From NCBI RefSeq assembly GCF_022835695.1, contig NZ_BQUV01000001.1, positions 496,001 through 560,000 of the forward strand: a DNA stretch of 64,000 nucleotides. The letters are read 5' to 3'. Origin of the DNA: Bradyrhizobium sp. Ce-3 (lineage in GTDB: Bacteria > Pseudomonadota > Alphaproteobacteria > Rhizobiales > Xanthobacteraceae). Below are positions 18,365 through 26,909 of this stretch, piece by piece. Under the pieces are notes generated by a model. The model saw nothing but the letters and a program-made list of their open reading frames with translations, searched no databases and was not told the DNA's origin. Made by a program: the position numbers and the translations under genes. The stretch's first letter is position 1. Each line of letters begins with the position of its first letter.

Positions 18365-19903
18365 ATGAGCGACGCGATCGATCCGAAGCCGGCCGAGCCC
18401 TTGCTCCAGTTGCGGGGGATATCAAAGCGCTTCACCGGCGTCCGTGCGCTCGACCGCGTCGACCTCGATGTTCATGCGGGCGAACTTCACGTCCTGTTCG
18501 GCGAGAATGGTGCCGGCAAGTCGACCCTGATCAACGTCGTATCCGGCACGTTTCCACCTGACGAAGGCACGTTCCATTTCGGTGGCGAGGAGATCCACCA
18601 TCTGACGCCGCAGCGGGCGCGCGAGATCGGCATCAGCCCGGTGTTTCAGGAATTCTCGCTGATCCCGAGCCTCACCGTGGAAGAGAACCTGTTCCTCGGC
18701 CGCGAAATCACGCGCGGCGGCGTGTTGCGCACGGACGAGATGCGCAAGCGCGCGGCGGCGCTGATCGACGAGCTCGGCTTCGACCTCGACCCGTCGCAAC
18801 GGGTCGACGACCTCTCCCGCGCGCACCAGCAGATGGCCGAGATCGCCAAGGCCCTGCTCGGCCGCGTCCGCCTTCTGATCCTCGACGAGCCGACCGCCTC
18901 GCTGACCGAGCGCGAGACCGGACGGCTGTTCGAGCTGATCGCGCGATTGAAGCGCCAGAATGTCGGGCTGATCTACGTCTCGCATCGCATGCGCGAAATC
19001 CGTGCCCTTGCCGATCGGATCACGGTGCTGCGCGACGGCCGTCACATCCGGACCCTCGAGGCCGCCAGCTCGACCGACGGCGAGCTGGTGGAATTGATGA
19101 CCGGCCGGACTATCGACCTGCTGTTTCCGGCCATCGCGCACCAGCCGGACAAGGTGATGGTCGACGTCGAGAACCTGACGCTCGCCGACCGCAGCGTTCA
19201 GGAGGTCAATTTCCATGCCCGAGCCGGCGAGATCACCGGCATCGCGGGCCTCGTCGGCTGCGGCAAGTCGGAGCTGATCCGCGCGATCTACGGGATCGAG
19301 CCCACGACATCAGGCACGATCCGGATCGACGGGCGGCCTTACCAATTTCCGGCCCCGCGGCGAAGCCTCGAGCGCGGCATCGCCTACTTCCCTGCCGACC
19401 GGATCACCGAAGGCCTCGCGCTGTCCCGTCCGATCCGCGAGAACGCGTCGATGACCGGGCTCGACCTGCCCGCCTTCGCCCGCTTCGGCATTGTCCGGCA
19501 AGCCGCCGAACGCGTGACAGTCGCGGGCATCATGGCGCAACTGCGGCTGAGGCCGCCCAACATCGAGCGGAGCGCCGGCGCATTGTCGGGCGGCAACCGT
19601 CAGAAAGTGATGCTGGCGCGCGCGCTAACGCGCGAGCTGACCGTGTTCCTGTTCGACGAGCCGAGCGTCGGCATCGACGTCGGTGCCAAGCTCGAGGTCT
19701 ACGAGTTCATGAAGCGCCTCGTCGAGGCCGGCGCCGCCGTGATCGTGGTGTCGTCCGAACTGCCCGAGGTGCTGGCGCTGTCGAACCGGCTCTACGTCAT
19801 GCATCAGGGCCGTATTGCCGCCGAGCTGACGGGCGCCGAGAAGACCGAGCAGAATGTGCTGTCGAGCTTCTTCCGCGATCATCTCACCGCGGAGGTCGCA
19901 TGA
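18365..19903 (+). CDS. sugar-type ABC transporter ATPase (RbsA/MglA-like)
   Basis: Cytoplasmic ATPase of 512 residues with two fused nucleotide-binding domains, the layout of the CUT2 sugar family. The first has Walker A GENGAGKST (about residues 44-52) and Walker B LLILDEPTASLTERE. The second has the usual degenerate Walker A (GLVGCGKSE), a signature LSGGNRQKV and Walker B LFDEPSVGIDVG. A GGAG site precedes the ATG. It overlaps the next permease gene by four bases. CUT2 systems also carry autoinducer-2, nucleosides and other small molecules, so the substrate need not be a sugar. Confidence 0.93.
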   Translation: MSDAIDPKPAEPLLQLRGISKRFTGVRALDRVDLDVHAGELHVLFGENGAGKSTLINVVSGTFPPDEGTFHFGGEEIHHLTPQRAREIGISPVFQEFSLIPSLTVEENLFLGREITRGGVLRTDEMRKRAAALIDELGFDLDPSQRVDDLSRAHQQMAEIAKALLGRVRLLILDEPTASLTERETGRLFELIARLKRQNVGLIYVSHRMREIRALADRITVLRDGRHIRTLEAASSTDGELVELMTGRTIDLLFPAIAHQPDKVMVDVENLTLADRSVQEVNFHARAGEITGIAGLVGCGKSELIRAIYGIEPTTSGTIRIDGRPYQFPAPRRSLERGIAYFPADRITEGLALSRPIRENASMTGLDLPAFARFGIVRQAAERVTVAGIMAQLRLRPPNIERSAGALSGGNRQKVMLARALTRELTVFLFDEPSVGIDVGAKLEVYEFMKRLVEAGAAVIVVSSELPEVLALSNRLYVMHQGRIAAELTGAEKTEQNVLSSFFRDHLTAEVA

Positions 19904-20916
19904 ATACGATGCTGGTCGCCGCGAGTCCGCACCGCTCGATCAGCCTGCGATCGATCGCAGGACGGATCGGGCTGCTGCCGGCCCTGCTGGTGCTGCTGGT
20001 GGCCGGCATGTCGGCGGTCGATCCGCAGTTCTACGGCATCATCAACGTCCTCAACATCCTGCGCAACGCTTCGCTGCTGGCGATCGTCGCCTGCGGCCAG
20101 GCGCTGGTGATCATCGCCGGCGGCTTCGATCTGTCGGTCGGCGCAGTCGTCGCCCTGGCGAGCGTCGTCACCGCAAAGACCATGGCGGTCACCGCGGCGG
20201 CATTTCCCGGCTCCAACGCCCTCATCATTGCAAGCGGGGTCGCGGCCGGGCTCGGTTGCGGCGTCGCGGTCGGGCTCGTCAACGGCTTCTGCGTGGCGAA
20301 GCTCAAGGTCTCCGGCTTCGTGGTGACCCTGGGCACGATGTCCGCCACCGCTGGTGTCGGCCTCATGATCACCAATGGCATCCCGGTTTACGGCATGCCC
20401 GAGATATTCGTGAAGGGCTTCGGACGCGCCCAGGCGTTCGGTCTGCCGACCGCCGCCCACGTCGCGCTGATCGTGATCCTGATGATGGTGTTTGCGCAGC
20501 GGCGCACGCTGTTCGGCCGCTACGTCTACGCGATCGGCGGCAATGTCGATGCCGCCGTGGTATCGGGTGTGACGATCCAGCGCCATATCGTGGGCACCTA
20601 CGTGGTCTCGGGCGCCCTTGCGGCATTGACGGGCATTCTGCTGACGGCGCAGGTCGGCTCCGGCCAGGCCAGCTTTGGCGGTGACCGGATGATGCTGCAG
20701 TCGATCGCCGCCGCCGTGATCGGCGGCGTCAGCCTGCGCGGCGGCGTCGGGCGGATCGAGGTCGTCGCCGTCAGTGCGCTGTTTCTCACCATTCTTGGCA
20801 ACGCGCTCAACCTCCTGCACGTCGACTCGCGGCTTCAGCCGGTATTCCTCGGCGTCATCATGGTCGCGGCCGTGGCGCTCGACGAACTCAGCCGACGGAG
20901 CAAGCCGCGTGTCTGA
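19900..20916 (+). CDS. sugar-type ABC transporter permease (RbsC-like), first
   Basis: Inner-membrane permease of 338 residues in the RbsC (BPD_transp_2) family, with about nine hydrophobic segments. The family signature ITGGFDLSVGA appears here as IIAGGFDLSVGAVVALAS near residue 75, followed later by GNVDAAVVSGV (the GGN-A-A-SGI coupling segment) and IAAAVIGGVSLRGGVG. It overlaps the ATPase gene by four bases and the next permease by eight bases. Having two permease genes suggests a heterodimeric channel. Confidence 0.92.
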   Translation: MNTMLVAASPHRSISLRSIAGRIGLLPALLVLLVAGMSAVDPQFYGIINVLNILRNASLLAIVACGQALVIIAGGFDLSVGAVVALASVVTAKTMAVTAAAFPGSNALIIASGVAAGLGCGVAVGLVNGFCVAKLKVSGFVVTLGTMSATAGVGLMITNGIPVYGMPEIFVKGFGRAQAFGLPTAAHVALIVILMMVFAQRRTLFGRYVYAIGGNVDAAVVSGVTIQRHIVGTYVVSGALAALTGILLTAQVGSGQASFGGDRMMLQSIAAAVIGGVSLRGGVGRIEVVAVSALFLTILGNALNLLHVDSRLQPVFLGVIMVAAVALDELSRRSKPRV

Positions 20917-21922
20917 CCTCGAACTGTCCGTTGCCGCCAAGGACACCGAGCGCCCGAAGCTGACGTTGAGCCGGCGGCTCTGGAGCGCGGTGCTGCCGGT
21001 CGCATTGGTGATGCTGTTGCTCGGCTTCGCCGCCGTCGACCGCGGGGTGTTGTCGCCGGCCAACCTGCTCAACATCGCACAGCAGACCAGCTACCTGGCC
21101 CTGTTCGCGATGGCGCAGACCGTCGTCATCCTGACCCGCGGCTTCGACCTCGCGCTTGGCCCGACCGTGTCGATGGTCAGCGTCGGCAGCGCCCTCATGA
21201 TGGCCGGCGCCGCGGCGTCGGGTCACGACTCCGGCACCGTGCTGCTCGCGGGGCTCGGGGCAGGCTTCGCCCTCGGCATCGCCTGCGGCCTCTTCAACGG
21301 CGGCGTCATTGCGCTCCTCGGCGTCAATCCTTTCGTCGCGACGCTGGGCAGCTACAATATCGCGATCGGGATCGCGACCACCCTTTCGTCGGGACGGCCG
21401 GTGCAAGGCGTGCCGCCGCTGTTCTCGCAAATCTTCTACGGCGGCAGCTTGTTCGGCGTGCCGGCGGCGATCGTCATCACCGCTGCAATCGGCGTTGGGC
21501 TGCATCTGCTGCTGGCGCGCACCGTGTTCGGCCGCTCGCTCTATCTGATCGGCACCAACCCGCGCGCCGCGGCCGTCGCCGGCCTGCCGGTCAGACGCAT
21601 CCTGGTCGCGACCTATGTGCTCTGCTCGGGACTTGCGGCGCTCGGTGCGATCATGCTGACCGCGCGGACCGGATCGGGCGAGCCCAATCTCGGCGGCGCG
21701 CTCTCGCTGCAGGCGATTGCCGGCGCCGTGGTCGGCGGAACGAGCCTGGCCGGCGGGCGCGGCGGCGTCGGCACCGCCGTGCTCGGCGCCCTGTTCATCA
21801 CCATTCTCTCCAACGGCATGAACCTGACCCGGATCGACGGATACGTCCAGATGGTCGTGCTCGGCGCGATCGTCATCATCGGCGTGCTGCTGGATCGCCT
21901 GCGCCAGGAGCGACGCCAATGA
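20909..21922 (+). CDS. sugar-type ABC transporter permease (RbsC-like), second
   Basis: Second permease, 337 residues, from a GTG at 20909 that overlaps the preceding stop. It has VILTRGFDLALGPTVSMVS in place of the usual GGxDLSVG signature, the GTNPRAAAVAGLPV coupling segment, and IAGAVVGGTSLAGGRGG. About nine membrane segments are expected. Glycine residues in the first signature are changed (TRGFDLALG), consistent with divergence of the two halves of a heteromeric channel. It overlaps the FAD-subunit gene by four bases, so transport and oxidation genes are translationally coupled. Confidence 0.9.
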   Translation: MSDLELSVAAKDTERPKLTLSRRLWSAVLPVALVMLLLGFAAVDRGVLSPANLLNIAQQTSYLALFAMAQTVVILTRGFDLALGPTVSMVSVGSALMMAGAAASGHDSGTVLLAGLGAGFALGIACGLFNGGVIALLGVNPFVATLGSYNIAIGIATTLSSGRPVQGVPPLFSQIFYGGSLFGVPAAIVITAAIGVGLHLLLARTVFGRSLYLIGTNPRAAAVAGLPVRRILVATYVLCSGLAALGAIMLTARTGSGEPNLGGALSLQAIAGAVVGGTSLAGGRGGVGTAVLGALFITILSNGMNLTRIDGYVQMVVLGAIVIIGVLLDRLRQERRQ

Positions 21923-22812
21923 CATCCGGTTCCGCCATCCAGAACGCCGCGGCTGCGACGCGCGATGCGCCGGCAACGATCTACGTTGCGCCCTCGCTTG
22001 CGGCGGGGCTCGATGCGCTGGGCGAGTACGGTGCGGCGGGCGCGGCCTTCGCCGGCGGCACCTGGATCATGCGGTCGGCGATCCGGCACGAGCCACTGAG
22101 CACGCACTACGTCGCCGTGGGGAGACTGACCGAACTGACCGCGGTTCGGATCGGCGGCGATGCAATCGAGATCGGTGCGGCCGTCACGCACGCGGCCCTT
22201 GCCGCCGCCCTGGCCGATCTTCCGGAATTTGCCGGTCTCGCCGCGGCCGCCGGCAGCTCCGCCAATCCCGCGATCCGCGCGATGGCGACGATCGGAGGCA
22301 ATCTCGCGACGTCAGACTTCGCCGCGGCGGATTGCGTGCCGGCACTGCTCTGTCTCGATGCCGACATTGAGATCGCCAGCCGCGATGGGCGCGAGCGCAT
22401 CAGCCTGGCGCGTTTCCTCGAACTCCGATCAACACTCGCGCCCGGCCGCCTGGTGACGCGGATCATCGTGCCCCGGACCGACCGCAAGACGGCCCATGTC
22501 CGGCTGCCGCTGCGCAGATCGGGCGACTATCCGGTCGCCATCGTCAGCCTTTCGGTCAGCCTCGATGCGGCGAACCGTGTCCGGGCGGCGCGGATCGCCG
22601 TCGGGTCGGTCGAGCCGAGCGCGCGGCGATGGCCGCGGCTGGAAGCGATGCTGCTCGGGCGGCCGCTCGACGCCGCAGCAGCGGCACGGACTGCGGCCGA
22701 ACTGACAGACGAGTTCGCCGGCCGCGACGGCGTCGATGCGCCGGCCTGGTATCGTGTCAGCGTGCTGCCCGGCCTGGTCCGCCGCGCAGCAATCGCTGCG
22801 CTTCGCTCATGA
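21919..22812 (+). CDS. molybdenum hydroxylase FAD-binding (medium) subunit
   Basis: Protein of 297 residues of the CoxM/xanthine dehydrogenase FAD subunit family. The two FAD pyrophosphate loops are visible: AGGTWIMRSA (near residue 55) and TIGGNLATSD (near residue 130), with the C-terminal FAD-subunit domain following. It passes electrons from the iron-sulfur subunit to an acceptor. It is encoded between the second permease and the 2Fe-2S subunit, overlapping the former. The order medium-small-large is common for bacterial heterotrimeric hydroxylases. Confidence 0.9.
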   Translation: MTSGSAIQNAAAATRDAPATIYVAPSLAAGLDALGEYGAAGAAFAGGTWIMRSAIRHEPLSTHYVAVGRLTELTAVRIGGDAIEIGAAVTHAALAAALADLPEFAGLAAAAGSSANPAIRAMATIGGNLATSDFAAADCVPALLCLDADIEIASRDGRERISLARFLELRSTLAPGRLVTRIIVPRTDRKTAHVRLPLRRSGDYPVAIVSLSVSLDAANRVRAARIAVGSVEPSARRWPRLEAMLLGRPLDAAAAARTAAELTDEFAGRDGVDAPAWYRVSVLPGLVRRAAIAALRS

Positions 22813-22826
22813 CCGCGGAGATAGCC

Positions 22827-23285
22827 ATGGGATTCAGCCTGACCGTCAACGGCGATCGCCTCTCCTGCGCGGCCGATCCTGCCATCCCGCTGGTCGACAT
22901 CCTGCGCGAGGAGTTGCATCTGACCGGCGCGAAGCCGGTCTGCCGCGAGGGCTTTTGCGGCGCCTGCATGGTGCTGGTCGACGGCGAGCCGATGCCTTCC
23001 TGCCTGCTGCCCGCCGCACTGGCCGATGGCCGCGATATCCGCACGGTCGAAGGCCTTGCGCCCCACGGCCAGCTGAACCGCATCCAGGCCGCGCTGGAGG
23101 CCGCTGATGCCGTCCAATGCGGCATGTGCTTTCCCGGAATGGTGGTGACCTTGACGCATCTCCTGGCGACCCGGCCGGATGCCACCCGTGACGACATCCT
23201 GATGGTGCTGACCGGAAACGTCTGCCGCTGCACGGGCTATGAACGCATCGTCGAGGCGGCGCTGCTCGCCTTGACCACGACATGA
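22827..23285 (+). CDS. molybdenum hydroxylase 2Fe-2S (small) subunit
   Basis: Protein of 152 residues from the ATG at 22827, which follows GGAG at 22817-22820; an in-frame ATG at 22809 that overlaps the previous stop would add six residues. The plant-type ferredoxin domain has CREGFCGACMVLVDG with a further Cys in MPSC. The C-terminal helical domain has CGMCFPGM and CRCTGY, the second cluster site. It relays electrons from the molybdenum site to FAD. The length is normal for the family. Confidence 0.92.
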   Translation: MGFSLTVNGDRLSCAADPAIPLVDILREELHLTGAKPVCREGFCGACMVLVDGEPMPSCLLPAALADGRDIRTVEGLAPHGQLNRIQAALEAADAVQCGMCFPGMVVTLTHLLATRPDATRDDILMVLTGNVCRCTGYERIVEAALLALTTT

Positions 23286-23300
23286 CCGGGAGACACAGGG

Positions 23301-25661
23301 ATGTCCGACGTTTCCGCAACGATGGATCTGCGCAGGCGTGACGCCGCCGACAAGCTGCGTGGCCGCACGCGCTACACCATCGACCGCTATCTGCCGGGCA
23401 TGCTGCACGCCGCGGTGCTGCGCGCCACCGTGCCGTCGGGGCGGATCGTTCGTCTCGATACGTCGACAGCGGCCCGCATGCCGGGCGTGCGCGCGATCGT
23501 GACGGCAGCCGACGCGCCCGGCATGATCGGGATCGGCATCGCCGATCACCCCCTCTTCGCCCGCGACGTCATCCGCTACGATGGCGAACCGCTCGCCGCG
23601 GTCGCCGCGGTCACACTGGCACAGGCGCAGGCCGCGCTCGCCGCGATCGACGTGGAGATCGAACCGCTCCCCGCGATATTGACCATGGCGGACGCGCTGG
23701 CGCCGGGTGCGCGGCTGGTTCATCCGGACTGGCGCAGCTATGAGGTCCTGCTCGAAGGCAGCGCGCGTGGCGGCAACGTCGCCTGGGAGGCGACCGTCGT
23801 GCGCGGCGACGTCGATACTGCCTTTGCCCGGCCCGACGTCGAAATCGTCGAAAGCTGCTTTCGCGTCGGCCGGCAGAACCACGTCGCCTTCGAGCCGCGC
23901 GCAGTGGTCGCAAGCTACGAGGACGGGCGCTTCCATATCGAGACGTCGACGCAGGTTCCCTGGAGCGTCCGCAATGCAACCGCGCGCCTGCTCGGCGTGC
24001 CGGCGTCACAGGTCCGCGTCACCGTGCCGCCGGTCGGCGGCGGCTTCGGTCTCAAATTCGATCTGGCGGTCGAGCCCTTTGCCGCCCTGCTCGCCCGCGC
24101 CAGCGGCCGGCCGGTGCGCCTCGTCAATTCACGCGAGGAGGAAATGCTCACCTGCCTGTTCCGCGAGAATGCCGATATCCGCATCCGCTCGGCGGTGACG
24201 CGCGAAGGAGACATCGTGGGGCGCGAGGCGGTCGTGCTGATGGACTGCGGCGCCTATGGCGGCGAACAGATCTTCCTGACCACCATGACCGCGCATACGC
24301 TCGGCGGCAACTACCGGCTTGGAAGCGTCCGCATGGTGTCGCGCGCGGTCTACACCAACACGGCGCCGAACGGCGCATTCCGTTGCTGCAACGGCGTCTA
24401 CAACACCTTTGCGCTGGAGCGTCATACCGACGAGATCGCGGCGAGGATCGGGATGGATTCGCTTGCCTTCCGCCGCCGCAACGTGCTCGGCGACAAGGAC
24501 CTCGGTGCCACCGGCCAAATGTTCGAGGGCAATGTGCTCGGCCCGATGCTCGAGCGGATGGATACGCTGCGCGATGCGGCAGCGACGCCGCCGGCGCGCA
24601 CCGACGGCCGGCTCTATGGACGCGCTACCACCGTCGGCACCTGGTTCGTGTTCGTCGGCCCGTCGGCGGCGACGGTGAACATGAATGCCGACGGCACGAC
24701 GACGCTGGTCACGTCGGGCGTCGAGATCGGCTCCGGCTCGATGATGCAGAGCCTGCCGCAGATTGTCGCCAGTACGCTCGGCATCGCGCCCGAGCACGTC
24801 ATCGTCCGCGCCGCCGATACCGATGCGGCCGGCTATGACGTCGGTGTCGGTGGCGGCCGCACCACCGTCTCGCTCGGCGCCGCCAGCCTGTCGGCCGCAC
24901 AGGAGGTGCGCACCAAGCTCCTGAAAGTCGCCTCCGAGATGATCGAGGCTGCGCCCGATGATCTCGTGATGCGCGACGGGCGGATCGAGATCGCGGGCGC
25001 GCCGGGCTCGGGCCGTACGGTCGCGGAGGTCGCGACCCGGGCCCAGGCGCTGGCCGGCCCGGTCTCCGGCACCGGCGCCTTCACCGGCGCCGGCGTGCCG
25101 GCGATGCCCGGCTGCGTCGCCGGTCATTTCATCGATGCAATCGACATCCCGGTTTTCGCGGTCCACGACTGCGAGGTCGCCGTCGATCCGGAGACCGGAC
25201 ATGTCGAGGTGCTCAGCTATCGCGTGGTCCAGGACGTCGGCCGTGCCCTCAATCCGCGCGCGATCCACGGCCAGATCCAGGGCGGTGTCGTGCAAGGCCT
25301 GGGCTACGCCCTGCACGAGGAGGTCACGATCGGCAACAATGGCCGGGTTTGCCAGAACGGCTTCGAGACCTATCGTGTGCCGCTCGCGCTTGATGTCGTG
25401 CCGGTCGAAATCAGTCTTTATGAAGGGGCGCCGTCGATCGGGCCGCTCGGCACCAAGGGTGCCGGCGAGGTGCCGATCCTCAATGTAGGCGCAGCCGTCG
25501 CCTGTGCCGTTGCCAACGCAACGGGAAAGCGGGTGCAGGAGTTGCCGCTGACGCCGCCGCGCGTGCTCGCGCTGCTGCTCGAGCGCAAACCGGAGCTCGC
25601 ACTGTCTCACATCGCCGAGCTGTGGGTGGACAACCTCGTTCGTCCTCACCACGCGCGCTAG
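23301..25661 (+). CDS. molybdenum hydroxylase molybdopterin-binding (large) subunit
   Basis: Protein of 786 residues of the xanthine dehydrogenase/aldehyde oxidase/CoxL family, holding the molybdenum cofactor where substrate is hydroxylated with water oxygen. Conserved blocks are VPPVGGGFGLKFD, DCGAYGG, GAFRCCNG, VGVGGGRTTVSLG and the C-terminal GTKGAGEVPIL with the likely catalytic glutamate. It has GAFRCCNG where form I CO dehydrogenase has AYxCSFR, so it is not a CO oxidiser of that type. Substrates of this class include purines, nicotinate and other N-heterocycles. With hyuAB upstream, a hydroxylated heterocycle (a lactam) is an attractive product; this is inference. Confidence 0.9.
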   Translation: MSDVSATMDLRRRDAADKLRGRTRYTIDRYLPGMLHAAVLRATVPSGRIVRLDTSTAARMPGVRAIVTAADAPGMIGIGIADHPLFARDVIRYDGEPLAAVAAVTLAQAQAALAAIDVEIEPLPAILTMADALAPGARLVHPDWRSYEVLLEGSARGGNVAWEATVVRGDVDTAFARPDVEIVESCFRVGRQNHVAFEPRAVVASYEDGRFHIETSTQVPWSVRNATARLLGVPASQVRVTVPPVGGGFGLKFDLAVEPFAALLARASGRPVRLVNSREEEMLTCLFRENADIRIRSAVTREGDIVGREAVVLMDCGAYGGEQIFLTTMTAHTLGGNYRLGSVRMVSRAVYTNTAPNGAFRCCNGVYNTFALERHTDEIAARIGMDSLAFRRRNVLGDKDLGATGQMFEGNVLGPMLERMDTLRDAAATPPARTDGRLYGRATTVGTWFVFVGPSAATVNMNADGTTTLVTSGVEIGSGSMMQSLPQIVASTLGIAPEHVIVRAADTDAAGYDVGVGGGRTTVSLGAASLSAAQEVRTKLLKVASEMIEAAPDDLVMRDGRIEIAGAPGSGRTVAEVATRAQALAGPVSGTGAFTGAGVPAMPGCVAGHFIDAIDIPVFAVHDCEVAVDPETGHVEVLSYRVVQDVGRALNPRAIHGQIQGGVVQGLGYALHEEVTIGNNGRVCQNGFETYRVPLALDVVPVEISLYEGAPSIGPLGTKGAGEVPILNVGAAVACAVANATGKRVQELPLTPPRVLALLLERKPELALSHIAELWVDNLVRPHHAR

Positions 25662-25732
25662 AGCATGATCCGGAAAAGCGCGCGGTTTTCCCCTGGCACA
25701 AATGCGAAGCGTTTTGCGCGGAGATCATGCTC
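25661..25732. repeat. intergenic palindromic repeat with GAGCATGATC ends
   Basis: A 72-bp element has perfect 10-bp terminal inverted arms, GAGCATGATC (25661-25670) and GATCATGCTC (25723-25732), and an internal CGGAAAAGCGC-type stretch. It begins on the last base of the hydroxylase stop codon. From memory, elements with these ends are scattered between genes in Bradyrhizobium-type genomes; they may work as terminators or be a miniature dispersed repeat. Only this copy was seen in the window. Confidence 0.6.
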
Positions 25733-25798
25733 GAGCCAAGAGCTGACACGCGATGACGATTCAAACCGATCTCATCGCGCTGTAGGTCGAGGCGCGCG

Positions 25799-26452
25799 TT
25801 AGGAGGATGGAATACCGCCTGACCCGGAGTGCGAGACGGCGAGCGTTGCAAGAATAGTCCTGTTGTTGATCTCGAGCTTGCGGAAGATGTGGTGCAAATG
25901 AACCTTGATGGTGCCATCAGCCACTTTCAGGCGGCGGCCGATCTCCTTGTTCGACAAGCCCTCGGATACCAAACGCACGATCTGACGCTCACGCTCCGTC
26001 AGCATCGCAAGGTACTTCTCCAGGATCGCACTTTGCGTACCTGAAATCGCTTCATCGCACGCCGGCACCGGCAACATCTTCTGGCCGTCGGCGACCTGCC
26101 GCAACGTCTGCACGAGCGTCTCAGGCTCCTCTTCGCTCAGGATGACGCCATAAGCTCCCGCTTGCGCCAATGTGGCGAGATCGCGGTCCTCAACGGAGGT
26201 AGCGAGGAACACGAGCCGCACCGCAGGCGCGCCCGAATTTGCGATATCGAGCATCACCTGCCCGAGAACGTCAGGCATCGACATATCCAAAATGGCTATA
26301 TCGGGCGCAACGCTCCGGATCGCTTCGAAGCAGCTCGCAGTATCATTGCAACGAGCAACAACTTGAAAATCGCTCTCTGCTTCGAGCAGGCAGTTCAGGC
26401 CCAATAAAACAATTGGAAATCGACTAGCAATAATCACACGACTGAAATTCAT
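25799..26452 (-). CDS. LuxR/NarL-type response regulator with atypical receiver
   Basis: Protein of 217 residues. The N-terminal receiver-like domain keeps the phospho-acceptor-like Asp56 (AILDMSMPD), but the acidic pair that binds magnesium is Ser10-Arg11 (IIASRFPIV), and the conserved lysine is replaced (GVILSEEE). The C-terminal LuxR HTH (about residues 148-212; LTERERQIVRLVSEGLSNKEIG) is intact. It is divergent from the regulator at 26910 across a 457-bp gap. Phosphorylation may be absent or non-standard. It stands at the edge of the polysaccharide island and probably controls it. No histidine kinase gene is adjacent. Confidence 0.88.
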   Translation of the reverse strand: MNFSRVIIASRFPIVLLGLNCLLEAESDFQVVARCNDTASCFEAIRSVAPDIAILDMSMPDVLGQVMLDIANSGAPAVRLVFLATSVEDRDLATLAQAGAYGVILSEEEPETLVQTLRQVADGQKMLPVPACDEAISGTQSAILEKYLAMLTERERQIVRLVSEGLSNKEIGRRLKVADGTIKVHLHHIFRKLEINNRTILATLAVSHSGSGGIPSS

Positions 26453-26909
26453 CTACGATCAATCCTCAATCCCCCTCCAGTTCAGCTCGGCGCCCAGTTC
26501 ATTAACAAGGCTACTCCAATATGACGCTTTTCAGTAAGGTTTTGTTGTCGCGTGCGTCCGTGAATCTACTGCCTGAACGCGCCAACAAGCCGGATTTCAG
26601 CAACGCGTGATCGCAGCGGCAGCCTGATTCACCCTTAGCGAGTGTTCGTCAGGATCACACTCATCGACCGGCATGTCCCAAATTGCCTATAACCAACGGT
26701 ATATAGGGATATTGGGGATTAGCATCTAACATTCTTAAATATTTAAGTGGGCTCTGGACTTTTTTCGTCGCCAGATTGCCGTTTGATTCGGCCCCATCTG
26801 ACGAAGCTTTTTAAGACGTCGTTGTTTTTAGCTGGGCGGACTATCAAAAAATGGCCGGATTTTAACCGACCAGCCGCTTGTGTTCATTGTAGCGTCCGGG
26901 AGAGTTTCC
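26453..26909. promoter_or_regulatory. AT-rich divergent regulatory region with palindrome
   Basis: This 457-bp gap separates two divergent regulator genes. Its right half (about 26690-26870) is much more AT-rich than the surroundings. It contains a perfect 14-bp palindrome, CTTAAATATTTAAG, at 26734-26747, about 165 bases upstream of the second regulator's ATG. No convincing coding sequence was seen. It probably holds promoters for both regulators and binding sites for AT-preferring proteins; the exact -35/-10 elements were not assigned. Confidence 0.45.

Noticed and set aside
23301-25661. Carbon monoxide dehydrogenase large subunit (coxL)
   Set aside because: The form I active-site loop AYxCSFR is absent; GAFRCCNG stands in its place, so only the broader molybdenum hydroxylase family is supported.
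26453-26909. A possible genomic-island boundary or attachment site in the AT-rich gap
   Set aside because: No tRNA, integrase or direct repeat pair was seen; the AT-richness is better explained by divergent promoters.
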